Assembly (NCBI RefSeq): GCF_000760695.4
Contig: NZ_JHEG04000001.1
Coordinates: 9,263,530 to 9,327,529 of the forward strand
Direction of reading: 5' to 3'
Source: Tolypothrix bouteillei VB521301
Lineage (GTDB): Bacteria > Cyanobacteriota > Cyanobacteriia > Cyanobacteriales > Nostocaceae
DNA: 64,000 nt
Below are positions 29,087 to 38,073 of this stretch, piece by piece. The position numbers and the translations under genes are program-made. Each line of letters opens with the position of its first letter. Within the stretch, counting starts at the first letter, position 1. The notes under the pieces were generated by a model. That model made no database searches. It worked only from the letters and a program-made list of their open reading frames with translations, and had not been told where the DNA came from.

Positions 29087-31537
29087 CTAGCCTTGGATGC
29101 GAACCTGATGGAAGCGATCGCTGACATCACCCCCCTCTAAGTTTGGGAACTCCAATATCTGTCCGGTGCAAGTCACCTCTTCTCCATCAACCCACACTTG
29201 TTGCAGTTTGATTCCATGTACGTGTAGGCTCATCGATTTATAGGGGAAAGGATATTTCCCTTCTTCTGTCCAAGTGATTTCCAGACCGTTCTCGGAACGT
29301 GTCATCCCAAACTTATCTACTCTTGATTCTCCATAGCCATCACCTGCATCAGTGTAGAGAACGGTTTCACGGCTGTCTTCTTCTACAGGAGGGTAAATAT
29401 GGAGAATTAATTGCTTTTTCTCCTCCATTGGTAAAATACTTCCAGCCAAAACGAACAGGGGAATTTGTTCTAGCGGTGCTTCGATTGTGATTTGTTGGGA
29501 ACCTTCTAAAGCTGTATCATCCCAAAAATTATACCAGAAACCTTTAGGTAAAATCACTTGTCGCGATCGCGCTCCTTCTTGTACGATCGGACAAACAAGT
29601 AACGCCTCACCCAACAAGAAAGCATCTTCCACAGACCAGAGTTCGGGTTCATCCGTTGCAGACCAGAAAAGAGGACGCACGGGAGGATAACCTTTTTGTG
29701 TTGCTTCCCAAGACAAGGTATAGAAATAGGGAAGCAATCGGTAACGGAGTTCTAAATATTGCCGAATGATACTTAAATAAGGTTCTCCATAAGTCCAAGG
29801 CGTGCGGTGTTCCACATTATTAGAAGAGTGGGTGCGGTAAAACGTAAAAAAGGTTGCCATTTGGAACCACCGCAAGTAAAGCTCAGCACTAGGATTTCCC
29901 TGAAAACCACCGATATCGGGACCGCTATAAGGAATGCCAGAAAGCCCCAAACCTACGACTGTTGCTATAGTTGTACGCAACGCAATCCAGGTACACTCTA
30001 CATCACCCGTCCAAGTCCAAGCGTAGCGCTGAAGACCAGCCCAGCCCGCACGGGAAACAATAAAAGGGCGTTGCTGGGGATGGTATTGGCACAAACTTTC
30101 ATATGCTGCTTTTGCCTGTAGTAACCCGTAGACATTGTGTGCTTCGCGATGATCCCCGCCCCTACCTTCCATATAATGTTGCGTTACTTTGGGAAGCGAG
30201 CGATCGCCCCAAGCAATAAAAGCAGCCGGTTCATTCATATCGTGCCAGAAACCGGCGACACCCACATCCAGCAGATACTGATATTGCCGACTCCACCATG
30301 CACGAACTTTGGGGTTAGTAAAATCTGGAAATACACACCACCCAGGCCAAACAGGTGCAACAACAAGTTTTCCGTTAGGGAGTTTGCAAAAGCCGTCCAG
30401 TATTTGACCTTCTAAAAATAAATTACTGTGACGGCTGTACTTAATACCGGGATTGAGAATAGCAATAAATTGCACCCCAAGTTCTTTGAGTTCTTGTGTA
30501 AAACTTCCTAATTTAGGAAAGCGATCGGGATCGATCGTAAAAGCTCTGTTGCCAACTTGACAATCGATATCCAAATGAATCGCACTTAAAGGCAAATTGC
30601 GTTCTTGAAATGCTCGGGCTTCTTCTCGGATTTTTTCTTCTGTACGGTATCCCCATTTAGATTGGTGATACCCCAAAGCCCACAAGGGAGGTAAAGCAGC
30701 ACGCCCTGTTAACTCTGTGTAGCGTTCTAAAAGTTGAGCGGGTGTACCATAAGTAAAGTAGTAACGCAGCGATCCCCCTTCAAAATTAGCAACAGCAGTT
30801 TCCCCAAAGGTAAAATAAGCGTCAAAAGAATTTTCATAAAAGATGAGATAACTGCCAGAGGAATGCAAACTCAAATACACGGGAATACACAGATACATTG
30901 GATCTGAACCGGGACCATACATACCTGCAGCATCATAGTTCCACATCCGGTATGTTTTTGGTTGTTGCTTCTCATCTTTGGCAGCACGTAAGTTAAGAGA
31001 AGAAAATCGTTCCCCAAGACCGTATATTTGTTCTTCTTGTCGCAATTGTGCTTGATGCAACCATCCTTCATTTTTACAAGAAGGGGCAAATTCTTCACGT
31101 AATATTTGTCCTGAGGAATCACAAAACTTTAAACTACCATCTTCTTTGACAATAACTTTTAGCTTGGCACTAGAGATGGAGACACCGTTTTCTATTTCTT
31201 CTACGTGAGTTTTCACATCCTGCCAATCTTTGCGGGCAATGCCATAAGGAATAGGTGGTATACCAGGTTTCCAATCGACTCGAATTAACTCTTCAGTCAG
31301 AAAAGAAATTTGTAATTCTGCAAGTTCAAAATAGAAATTAGCACCTTTTTCTGTAAGTTCGGTATGAGTCAGTTTTCCAGGCTTATTAAAACCTTTTTCT
31401 GTAGAATACTTGAAAAATTTGCGTTCTATGTTATCTCTCAAGCGAGAATAAAGAAGTGCATGAGGCGTGTACTTGAAGTAAAAGAGAGAACCCCAAAAGA
31501 ACTTTAGCTTTAGTTGAATTTCTTTAAGCCTATTCAT
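29087..31537 (-). CDS. Glycoside hydrolase family 31 alpha-glucosidase
   Basis: An 816-residue hydrolase of alpha-glucosidic (or alpha-xylosidic) bonds. The N-terminal beta-sandwich leads to the TIM barrel. The nucleophile Asp433 sits in GFWHDMNEPAAF and the probable acid/base Asp512 in WTWTGD; GPDIGGFQG follows, all diagnostic of GH31. No signal peptide is seen, so it is probably cytoplasmic and may process glycogen, maltodextrin or sucrose-related sugars. The neighbouring sucrose-type glycosyltransferase suggests a shared role in carbohydrate or osmolyte turnover, which is inference. Confidence 0.93.
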   Translation of the reverse strand: MNRLKEIQLKLKFFWGSLFYFKYTPHALLYSRLRDNIERKFFKYSTEKGFNKPGKLTHTELTEKGANFYFELAELQISFLTEELIRVDWKPGIPPIPYGIARKDWQDVKTHVEEIENGVSISSAKLKVIVKEDGSLKFCDSSGQILREEFAPSCKNEGWLHQAQLRQEEQIYGLGERFSSLNLRAAKDEKQQPKTYRMWNYDAAGMYGPGSDPMYLCIPVYLSLHSSGSYLIFYENSFDAYFTFGETAVANFEGGSLRYYFTYGTPAQLLERYTELTGRAALPPLWALGYHQSKWGYRTEEKIREEARAFQERNLPLSAIHLDIDCQVGNRAFTIDPDRFPKLGSFTQELKELGVQFIAILNPGIKYSRHSNLFLEGQILDGFCKLPNGKLVVAPVWPGWCVFPDFTNPKVRAWWSRQYQYLLDVGVAGFWHDMNEPAAFIAWGDRSLPKVTQHYMEGRGGDHREAHNVYGLLQAKAAYESLCQYHPQQRPFIVSRAGWAGLQRYAWTWTGDVECTWIALRTTIATVVGLGLSGIPYSGPDIGGFQGNPSAELYLRWFQMATFFTFYRTHSSNNVEHRTPWTYGEPYLSIIRQYLELRYRLLPYFYTLSWEATQKGYPPVRPLFWSATDEPELWSVEDAFLLGEALLVCPIVQEGARSRQVILPKGFWYNFWDDTALEGSQQITIEAPLEQIPLFVLAGSILPMEEKKQLILHIYPPVEEDSRETVLYTDAGDGYGESRVDKFGMTRSENGLEITWTEEGKYPFPYKSMSLHVHGIKLQQVWVDGEEVTCTGQILEFPNLEGGDVSDRFHQVRIQG

Positions 31538-32220
31538 AATATAATATGTGTAATTGGTTAGTTGTTAGATTATTGCGATCCTGCTAAAGTCTCAAGCACA
31601 AACCAGATAATAACTACTGGTGTAAGTTCCATAGATAAGGAATTTTGTCATTCTTCTTAGGTTCTGAATTAAAAATTTAAAGATAACAAGAATTCTTTGT
31701 CAGAAGTATCTACTTGAGGAGGGAAATGAAAATAAAAGGCTTAGGGTGTATAGCCGAGGCAGCGCTTTGCCGAGAGCAGTAAGTTGCGGGGTTTCCCCCC
31801 GTTTAGGCGACTGCTCTGAGTTCCCCCCGTTGTTCGCCTCTACGGTGGTGTACACATCTTTAGAGATCTCCCTAAAACTCCCAATAAATTGGGAGACTTG
31901 AACAATTTTCCCCCTTAAAAAGGGGGGCTAGGGGGGATCGAAACTGTCAAAAGGGATTTTAGGAGACTTGTGTGTAAACCGTAGGTTGTTCGCCTAGGTC
32001 TCCACTCCTGAGATAGCGCCTACCGTCGGTGAATTCTACTCTAAGGGCAATATAGTAAATTTGGGATGCTCCCAATAAAAACTTCAAAAGATTGATAGCC
32101 TTCTCAGTTCTTTCCTCTGCGATCTAGCGTCTGTTGCGGATTAAAAGTATTTTATTTAACAGCAGAAGCCAATAGTACGCAGAGGAAAAAGATAAGGGAT
32201 GACTGCCTGATTTTATCAAG
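31538..32220. other. Repeat-rich intergenic region
   Basis: No gene seen in 680 bp. It contains an inverted repeat (AGAGCAGT at 31773-31780 with ACTGCTCT at 31810-31817) and a MITE-like element at 31841-31983, both listed or described separately. Confidence 0.5.
31841..31983. mobile_element. MITE-like element, copy A
   Basis: A 143-bp non-coding element with imperfect terminal inverted repeats TACGGTGGTGTACACA and (complement) TACGGTTTACACACA. Its interior carries the hairpin CTCCCAATaaATTGGGAG and the motif CCCCCTTAAAAAGGGGG. A related but rearranged copy is at about 44360-44536. It lacks any transposase, so mobilisation would need one elsewhere. Confidence 0.65.
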
Positions 32221-32418
32221 CTATGCCATCATGCCCATTGCTTGGCTCACATCCGTAGCTGTTTCGTATTGCTGATTTGGTAAATGCCTTAAAGCCCGAA
32301 GGACTCTTTCATCAACACCTTTCTCCTCAGCATAAAAAATTAAGTCTTTCTTACTGACCGGATATTGAACTTCATTCAAGTTTTTCTGTAGCTGTACGCG
32401 GTTTACTCTAAACATCAT
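32221..32418 (-). CDS. DUF2795 family protein
   Basis: A 65-residue small protein with the DUF2795 pattern: LNEVQYPVSKKDLIFYAEEKGVD... and a later ALRHLPNQQYETATDVSQAMG. GGAGG lies 5 bp before the ATG at 32418. Function unknown; members are short helical proteins that may be regulatory. It stands alone. Confidence 0.85.
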   Translation of the reverse strand: MMFRVNRVQLQKNLNEVQYPVSKKDLIFYAEEKGVDERVLRALRHLPNQQYETATDVSQAMGMMA

Positions 32419-32769
32419 GACAACCTCCTACAAATGGACTGGGACTCACACTACTTTTTCCGATGGTGCAAAAAATGCTCTTGCACTCAGTTTATAAATT
32501 CACAATCTATTCTGAAGCGGTAAAAGACGATTGTGAAAATATCAACTGTTCATCAGACCAGCTTGGTGTTGAGCTTCACTCGTTAATTAAGGTACAAATT
32601 TTAGATAATATGAACTTCCTGCTATTGGAGGAAAAAAATCAAAATTTTGACTGAAAATTTTTCCTAACATCCACCTGAGGAGAGAAATTATTATTTGAAT
32701 GTTTTGATGAAGTTCGATATGGCTGTCTTCCGTTAAGCTTCGCTTATCGCTTTCAGAATATACACTCGA
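32419..32769. other. Intergenic region between DUF2795 and response regulator
   Basis: AT-rich, with no supported gene. A 63-codon plus-strand frame at 32463 lacks a ribosome site and recognisable content. Confidence 0.35.
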
Positions 32770-33204
32770 TTAGTGCGGATTCTGAGATAGTAACGACACA
32801 ACTTCCCTTAAAATTTCTTCAAAACCCCGTACAGACATAGGCTTGACAAAATATAAGTTAATGCCAACGGCTGTAAAGCGATCCGCATTATCTGTATCCG
32901 TAGAACTGCTCATAACAACAATCGGTAAATCCTTAAAATCATTTTGTTCCCTAATCCACGTTACTAGCTCTAACCCTCCCATACGAGGCATTCTTGTATC
33001 TGTTAAAATAATGTTTGGAAATGGGTAAATCTCTCTATTTGCATAAGAACCTTCACCGAGCAAATAGCTCACAGCCTCGTTCCCGTTTGTCACGTTTTTT
33101 AGGATCATCTGTAAGTTGGTTCTTACAGCAGCACGTTGAATAAAAAGTAAATCATCAGGGCTATCCTCAACCACCAGAACAATAGGTAACTTGGTATCAC
33201 TCAT
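32770..33204 (-). CDS. Single-domain response regulator (Rcp1/CheY type)
   Basis: A 144-residue receiver with no output domain. Key residues: acidic pair in VVEDSPDD (Glu13-Asp14), phosphoacceptor Asp69 in IILTDTRMP, Thr/Ser region VVMSSS (~97-100) and Lys121 in YFVKPMS. It is of the phytochrome-partner Rcp1 kind, which often acts with a histidine kinase encoded nearby; none is adjacent here. Confidence 0.93.
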   Translation of the reverse strand: MSDTKLPIVLVVEDSPDDLLFIQRAAVRTNLQMILKNVTNGNEAVSYLLGEGSYANREIYPFPNIILTDTRMPRMGGLELVTWIREQNDFKDLPIVVMSSSTDTDNADRFTAVGINLYFVKPMSVRGFEEILREVVSLLSQNPH

Positions 33205-33424
33205 TTCTATAAGTGGAATAATCTAAAAAATTATACAAAATTCTAAAGTCATGAGGCTAACTGATTTCTACCCCGGTTATATAGCAATCCTATTTGAGAT
33301 CTAAACAGAAGACAAGGAAGAGGTGTTTGTAAATCATTTAGGACAGCGATCGCTTATCGCAGAAGGCTTAAGCTTGGTCGATCGTGCTTCACATCAGTGG
33401 TAAGATTTACCAAGTTCCAACTAC

Positions 33425-34054
33425 GTGAATCAAAAAATGGACGATCTTTTATCAAGACTTATTATAGATTTGCAGGAAAAATACAAGCCACATACCATCA
33501 TTCTTTATGGTTCGCGTGCTAGAAAGGATTGTACTCCTTCAAGTGATATTGATGTTGTTTGCTTTGTAGATGGTGCTACACCAATTCAGGATGCGCGTGA
33601 GTTTGAAGGACTTTATCTTGATGCATGGGTATATGGTTCCGATGCAATGTCAGCCTCTAGTGATGAGTTATTACGGATTGCAGATGGCTATTGTCTCTAC
33701 GATTCACAAGGGCATGGAGAAGCTTTTTTAAAACAGTTACAGCAGCGTATTGAGCAAGGTCCAAAGCCACTTTCTTCTTCTGAAAGACAGCACACAAAGC
33801 AGTGGGTGGACAAAATGCTGGAGCGAGCGAAGAGTTCAGACGTTGAGTCTTTATATCGGCGCTATTGGCTTGCTATTGATTTATTACAGATATACTTCGA
33901 GTTACGCGGACAATGGTATTTCGGACCAAAGAAAAGCTTAATATGGCTAAGAGAACATGATTCTACTGGTCATCATCTTTTTTCACAGGTTTACGAGCGC
34001 GGTATTAGATTTGACGATCTTGGTAAGTTGTCTGAATACGTTACAAATACTTAG
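33425..34054 (+). CDS. Nucleotidyltransferase (MNT-like) fused to a helical HEPN-like domain
   Basis: A 209-residue protein. The N-terminal half has the polymerase-beta nucleotidyltransferase signature: GSRARKD (residues ~29-35) and SSDIDVV with Asp41 and Asp43. The C-terminal ~100 residues are helical and resemble a HEPN or KNTase C-terminal domain, without the RxxxxH nuclease motif. It could act as a self-contained antitoxin-like enzyme or an aminoglycoside-type transferase. The start is GTG at 33425, or the ATG at 33437; no ribosome site decides. Confidence 0.78.
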   Translation: MNQKMDDLLSRLIIDLQEKYKPHTIILYGSRARKDCTPSSDIDVVCFVDGATPIQDAREFEGLYLDAWVYGSDAMSASSDELLRIADGYCLYDSQGHGEAFLKQLQQRIEQGPKPLSSSERQHTKQWVDKMLERAKSSDVESLYRRYWLAIDLLQIYFELRGQWYFGPKKSLIWLREHDSTGHHLFSQVYERGIRFDDLGKLSEYVTNT

Positions 34055-34257
34055 AAAATAATTGTTGTTAACTCAACAAACACTGTTGACTGGGTATAGG
34101 TGAGAGCTTGTGAGTGCGATAAAGAAGCGATTACAGCGCTTACTGCCGTATCGTGTAGTGGCATCTTCGAGCATCGCACCTCCAGATAAAATTTAGTAGG
34201 AAAGGCATCAATTAAAGCATTTTGTAGTTTTCTTAATTGCTGACTTGATAGCTCCAT
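34051..34257 (-). pseudogene. EAD1 (effector-associated domain) remnant
   Basis: The first 27 residues (LSSQQLRKLQNALIDAF then PTKFYLE) match the start of EAD1 domains, which recruit effectors in bacterial conflict and signalling proteins. The rest loses the domain pattern, as after a frameshift. It overlaps the stop of the convergent nucleotidyltransferase by 4 bp. Probably a decayed gene. Confidence 0.45.
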
Positions 34258-34331
34258 ATTTTATAATAAGAGTTAAGTACAGGATTCAGTCAATATTGAG
34301 ATATAAGGATATTGAATCCAACCCATGACAA

Positions 34332-35096
34332 CTACCAGTCTTTCTGAGAAAGGAGAAATACGTATGCATCTCTTCTATCCCACCAGAAACCCGCAACACC
34401 CCAACCCAAGCCACCGAGCCTGACAGCAGTAGCGGGTAAATGCCCAACCGGGGATGAAAGATGAAAGGTCAATTCATGCACTTGCAACCACTTCTGATGC
34501 ACCCGCCATCCAACAAGATTGCCAAATGCTTCATAAATCTTATCATCAGGTTTTATCTTTCCACCTACATTTTGCCAAATCTGTTGTTGAATGCTAAACC
34601 CAAAGCGATCCTTGGAAGCTTCTACCCAAAGCCGGTCTATAGCACGTAAATCTTGCTGTGGAAAGTTTTGTATGGATGTTACATCCAGCCAACCCTCTTG
34701 TTCTCGATTTGCTAGTTGGAGCATAATCTTTAGTGTTTCTCGGTCAGCTTCTTCCCATCTTTGAGCCACTAAAAGTTCTTGGAGTGTTATAGTTAACGTT
34801 AATTTTGTTTCCTCTTGTCCGAGATCCTCTTTAGAAAACATCTGCGAGCGCGAATTTGTAACACTTGTCCTATTTTGGCTGACATCTAATTTCTGGAGAT
34901 CTCCACTGCTGTTTTCTGATTTTCTTGCTTGTTGAAGCTGGTGTGTTTCCTGGTTTAACACAGTTAAAATGCGATCGCTTTTATAGGTGGCGATCGCAGA
35001 GGAGCCTCGCTGTTTCCGTTGAAACCGCAGTCGGATGAGAAGGAATACTGTGACAAATATTACAATAATACTGAAAACAAGCCAATTGATTGACAT
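34332..35096 (-). CDS. GUN4-domain protein with N-terminal membrane anchor
   Basis: A 254-residue protein: a membrane helix near the start (INWLVFSIIVIFVTVFLLI), a ~75-residue linker, then a GUN4 domain (~residues 105-235) with LLVAQRWEEADRETLKIML and WLDVTSIQNFPQQDLRAIDRLW. GUN4 binds porphyrins and activates Mg-chelatase. Cyanobacteria have several anchored GUN4 paralogues of unknown role, so this need not be the chlorophyll-synthesis copy. Start ATG at 35096 puts the helix at the N-terminus; upstream in-frame starts are TTG. Confidence 0.86.
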   Translation of the reverse strand: MSINWLVFSIIVIFVTVFLLIRLRFQRKQRGSSAIATYKSDRILTVLNQETHQLQQARKSENSSGDLQKLDVSQNRTSVTNSRSQMFSKEDLGQEETKLTLTITLQELLVAQRWEEADRETLKIMLQLANREQEGWLDVTSIQNFPQQDLRAIDRLWVEASKDRFGFSIQQQIWQNVGGKIKPDDKIYEAFGNLVGWRVHQKWLQVHELTFHLSSPVGHLPATAVRLGGLGWGVAGFWWDRRDAYVFLLSQKDW

Positions 35097-35134
35097 GGAA
35101 GGGCGATTAGGTGTGCCATACAACCCCTCCAATT

Positions 35135-35482
35135 TTAGCGACAGAGCGATAAATCGCTGCTTCTTCTGAAGATGGCTCTGATTTGGTGCGCTTTCTGGTT
35201 CTTAAAATACTCAATCAATCTAGTTTCCGCTTTTCTCAATAATATTTCATCATTTATCTCTATCCAAGCAAGTCTAAGGTTCTTAAGTTTCTCTAACTCT
35301 TGTTGCTTGTGATGTTGCAACCACCTTTGTGACAAGTTTATCGAACTGCCAATATAAAGAACTTCACTGTGTTGAGATAGCACGAAATAGACAGCAGAGC
35401 ATTCTGGAAATGCTTTACTCCACTCAATTGGTAATGACGGTAGCTGCTTCGGATCGATTTTATTAAACGCAATCAAATCCAT
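35135..35482 (-). CDS. GIY-YIG nuclease family protein
   Basis: A 115-residue single-domain protein. The GIY-YIG pair appears as AVYFVLSQ (residues ~30-37) and VLYIGSSINLSQRW with the catalytic Arg, followed by HHKQQEL and a Glu in RKAETRLIEYF. It lies 3 bp after the HTH gene, so the two are co-expressed. It may be a homing, repair or defence nuclease; no target is evident. Confidence 0.85.
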   Translation of the reverse strand: MDLIAFNKIDPKQLPSLPIEWSKAFPECSAVYFVLSQHSEVLYIGSSINLSQRWLQHHKQQELEKLKNLRLAWIEINDEILLRKAETRLIEYFKNQKAHQIRAIFRRSSDLSLCR

Positions 35483-35485
35483 AAA

Positions 35486-35788
35486 CTAACTCTCCTTGCC
35501 CTCCTTTGGAACAACTTCAAACAACTCACCCATTCCACACCCAAAAAAATCACATAAAACTGCTAAAGTATCGGCATCATAGCGCTTTGCAATGTTCTCG
35601 CACAGTCCTCGAATAGCTGCATTTGTAAGTCCTGTTGCCTGAGCCAATGCAGATCTCGTCATGCCTTGAGCATCAATTAAATCTTGCAAGCGGCAACGAA
35701 TTTTTACTTTAGACTGCTGCACGGCTCTTCTTTCGTCTCTTTTTGTAAATTTGGGCGGAACGGGAGGGTTCATTAGTACTGCTGTCAT
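35486..35788 (-). CDS. HTH (Cro/C1-type) regulator
   Basis: A 100-residue DNA-binding protein. The HTH is RLQDLIDAQGMTRSALAQ followed by ATGLTNAAIRGLCEN, with the second conserved block YDADTLAVLCDFFGCGMGELFEV, as in XRE/HTH_26 regulators. AAGGA is 7 bp before the ATG at 35788. Three 24-bp-spaced repeats lie just upstream (35813-35872) and are probably its binding sites. Confidence 0.88.
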   Translation of the reverse strand: MTAVLMNPPVPPKFTKRDERRAVQQSKVKIRCRLQDLIDAQGMTRSALAQATGLTNAAIRGLCENIAKRYDADTLAVLCDFFGCGMGELFEVVPKEGKES

Positions 35789-35812
35789 ACAAAAATCCTT
35801 CGTTCCTATTGT

Positions 35813-35872
35813 CGATTACTAATTGAGCATTTTTTTCGATTAATAGTTAAACTGTTTTAGCGATTAATCGGT
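35813..35872. repeat. Three iteron-like direct repeats, 24-bp period
   Basis: CGATTACTAATT (35813), CGATTAATAGTT (35837) and CGATTAATCGGT (35861) begin exactly 24 bp apart in the 171-bp gap between divergent genes. Regular spacing suggests cooperative binding by the HTH protein, or a replication/partition-type iteron array. Confidence 0.65.
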
Positions 35873-35959
35873 AAAATAAAAGAAATGACAAAGGCGATCG
35901 CGCAGATTCATAAAGAATTTTTGCAATCGCCTTCCAAAAACATATAACTATTACTTATC

Positions 35960-37117
35960 ATGCCACAACTTCAAGCTCTTGCACCGAACGAACAGATTCT
36001 TGCTCAACGAGAACTTAACCAATATATCGAAGCCCAAGCTAACGCTATAGCGCCGGAAACCCCCGAAAATTCTTTCGGTAACCTTGCTCTTGCCAGCCAA
36101 AACATCCTGACCCACGCCATGATGCTTGCCCAACAGAAAGATCACTTATCCAAAAGTGAGTATAAAAAGCGGCTATTGCAGCACGGCTGGAAGAATGAAG
36201 ACCGCAAGTACTTAAAAGTGGCGATCGCGTTCGGGCACTTTGCAAGCCAAGATTTAGCAAAAATCGAGCCAGCTACTCTCTTCCGTTTGGCTAACAATCC
36301 CAAAAAGTACCAAAGCGTTATCGACCAACTGCGTTCTTTAACAGAAATTAACCAATCTGCCGTGCGGGACCTCATTGCCCAACAGCAACAACCCAGAGAA
36401 CCAAAGCAAGAACAAGCAAGCATCTGGCGGCGGACGAAGAATGGGGGACGGTATTGCCAAATTCCACCCATTCACGAGGAGGGCGAACAGACTGGTACTA
36501 CCTTGCAAAAAATGATGGATGAGGAGGGGTTGACGGCACAGCGTATTGTGGCTGAGGCTATAGCATTGCGGCAGGCTTACAAGGAAGGTCGATTGGTGTT
36601 GGTAGAAAGCTCCTCCTCACCGAGTGAAGAAGAAGTTTGGGTTAGGGACTCAAACGCGGATACAGATACTGAGAGGACTGAAGAAACAACGGAGGGTGAA
36701 TGGACTTTCGAGCCTGCACCGGAAAAAGATGATTGTATGGAAGACGATGATGCTGTTGTTAAATCCAAACCAGAGCACTACACTCAATCTCCTGTTGAGT
36801 TGTTAATTGAGACGTTTCAGAATGCTACAACTTGGGAGGAAATCAGAATGGCTGTAGCCGTTCGCGAAGACTGCAAGCAAGAGGCATGGCAGGTGCTGAC
36901 ACCTGTTGAGAAGAAGCGAGTCAGAGCGTTAATGCCGATTGAAGTGAAGAAATTAAAAGAGGCGAAGAAGGCTGGCTTGATTGTTGATTTTCAAGAACTC
37001 AGAGAAGGTGTTTACCAGGTCCGGAGAATAGGAAATGTGTTGGGTGAAGTTGTAAGTGCATCGAGGTTGGATACTTTTTTGGCACAGTTACGGGGAGGCG
37101 GGCAAAGTTTTGCCTGA
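35960..37117 (+). CDS. Hypothetical protein, 385 residues, of mobile-element/plasmid type
   Basis: No family recognised with confidence. The N-terminal ~130 residues are helical and Gln/Lys-rich, the centre has WRRTKNGGRYCQIPPIHEEG, then an acidic, Ser/Glu/Asp-rich linker (~215-265), then a helical C-terminal domain. Similar proteins occur on cyanobacterial plasmids and accessory regions. It is divergent from the HTH gene across the iteron array, so it may be regulated by that protein. Confidence 0.65.
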   Translation: MPQLQALAPNEQILAQRELNQYIEAQANAIAPETPENSFGNLALASQNILTHAMMLAQQKDHLSKSEYKKRLLQHGWKNEDRKYLKVAIAFGHFASQDLAKIEPATLFRLANNPKKYQSVIDQLRSLTEINQSAVRDLIAQQQQPREPKQEQASIWRRTKNGGRYCQIPPIHEEGEQTGTTLQKMMDEEGLTAQRIVAEAIALRQAYKEGRLVLVESSSSPSEEEVWVRDSNADTDTERTEETTEGEWTFEPAPEKDDCMEDDDAVVKSKPEHYTQSPVELLIETFQNATTWEEIRMAVAVREDCKQEAWQVLTPVEKKRVRALMPIEVKKLKEAKKAGLIVDFQELREGVYQVRRIGNVLGEVVSASRLDTFLAQLRGGGQSFA

Positions 37118-37139
37118 GGTGGAATGGTTTTGGATGAGT

Positions 37140-37260
37140 GCGATAAGCCGGATACGGCTTGCGCCGAAGCGATAAGCACTATGAACGACTTGCGCCAAGG
37201 GCGATCGCTCTGAACCCCAAAAGCGATAAGCTGAGTACAGCTTGCGCTGCGCGATCGAAC
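37140..37260. repeat. Covarying palindromic repeats (GCGATAAGC family)
   Basis: GCGATAAGCCGGATACGGCT and GCGATAAGCTGAGTACAGCT, both continuing TTGCGC, differ by compensatory changes in the stem AAGC(C/T)G...C(G/A)GCTT. A third copy is at 38420-38444. They fill the gap between convergent genes. Confidence 0.6.
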
Positions 37261-37293
37261 AAACGACTGACCAACTCAACCATACCCTTTAAA

Positions 37294-38073
37294 TCAAGCC
37301 ATCTTCAGCCCAATATCAAAGGTGGCTGTATAACCTTGTCCATTTTCGTCGAGTTCGAGCAACATTTGGTTGCCTCCATCAGTAAAAATTCCGTCAAGAG
37401 CGTTCTTCAACGTGCGCTGTCCTTTGCTAGAGTAGGGTGAGAGCGCATACACGCGATCGCTAATCGAGTCATCAAAGTATAGCTGTGAGGTAAACTCATA
37501 ACTCTGCCCTGAGTTCGCATTTGTACGGACTTTCAAGTGGATATGGGTCGTTCTGCCTGGATACCACCCAGGATAGATAGTTGTAAACCGGACAGTTCCA
37601 TTCGCGTCTGTCATTTGGTAGCCACGCAAAAACTTTTGACCAGCCGTATTGAAACTCCGATCTGTCACATCTGAATAAACTCCTTGCGCGTCACAGTGCC
37701 AAATATCCACCATTGCACCTGCAATTGGCGTACAGCTGCTACTGCCAACAAGAGAAACCCGCAGTGTCAATTGGAGTGGTACGCCAATTTTCACCCAACC
37801 GTCCGTTGGATCGGAGCGGATGTCAGAGCGGTTGAGCTTTTCTTCCACAAAATAAGGTCCTTCAGTCTGCTCTGGACTCACAACACATCCGTGTTTGGTA
37901 GCAGAGGCGGCGGTTAATGATGCCGGGATGCCTACACTCGATTGTACCTGTGTGGAATTGGACTTTTTAGGTATCCATCCAACCACAAGTATTGCAGTTC
38001 CGACTGCTCTAAATAGAGCTAGTGCCTCTCTCCGATTTAAAACTTGACCTAATAAGAGCTTGTTATTTTTCAT
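37294..38073 (-). CDS. Intradiol ring-cleavage dioxygenase (protocatechuate 3,4-dioxygenase-like), secreted
   Basis: A 259-residue non-haem Fe(III) dioxygenase. A Tat-like leader (NRREALALFRAVGTAILVV) points to export. The core has the family start EQTEGPYF, AGAMVDIWHCDAQGVYSDV (Tyr ligand), then YPGWYPGRTTHIHLKV with the second Tyr and two His ligands. Cyanobacterial and streptomycete secreted intradiol enzymes of this type act on catechols, possibly from lignin or host plants. Substrate unproven; it is not near other aromatic genes (those at 45103 are 7 kb away). Confidence 0.9.
   Translation of the reverse strand: MKNNKLLLGQVLNRREALALFRAVGTAILVVGWIPKKSNSTQVQSSVGIPASLTAASATKHGCVVSPEQTEGPYFVEEKLNRSDIRSDPTDGWVKIGVPLQLTLRVSLVGSSSCTPIAGAMVDIWHCDAQGVYSDVTDRSFNTAGQKFLRGYQMTDANGTVRFTTIYPGWYPGRTTHIHLKVRTNANSGQSYEFTSQLYFDDSISDRVYALSPYSSKGQRTLKNALDGIFTDGGNQMLLELDENGQGYTATFDIGLKMA

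Noticed and set aside
32463..32654. 63-codon plus-strand frame beside DUF2795
   Set aside because: No ribosome site, no homology pattern.
35813..35872. CRISPR-like array
   Set aside because: Only three short, imperfect units with no distinct spacers and no cas genes; better explained as operators or iterons. No CRISPR array was seen elsewhere in the window.
37294..38073. Linking the intradiol dioxygenase to the homogentisate operon as one pathway
   Set aside because: It is 7 kb away, on the opposite strand and probably secreted; homogentisate is cleaved by HGO, not by intradiol enzymes.
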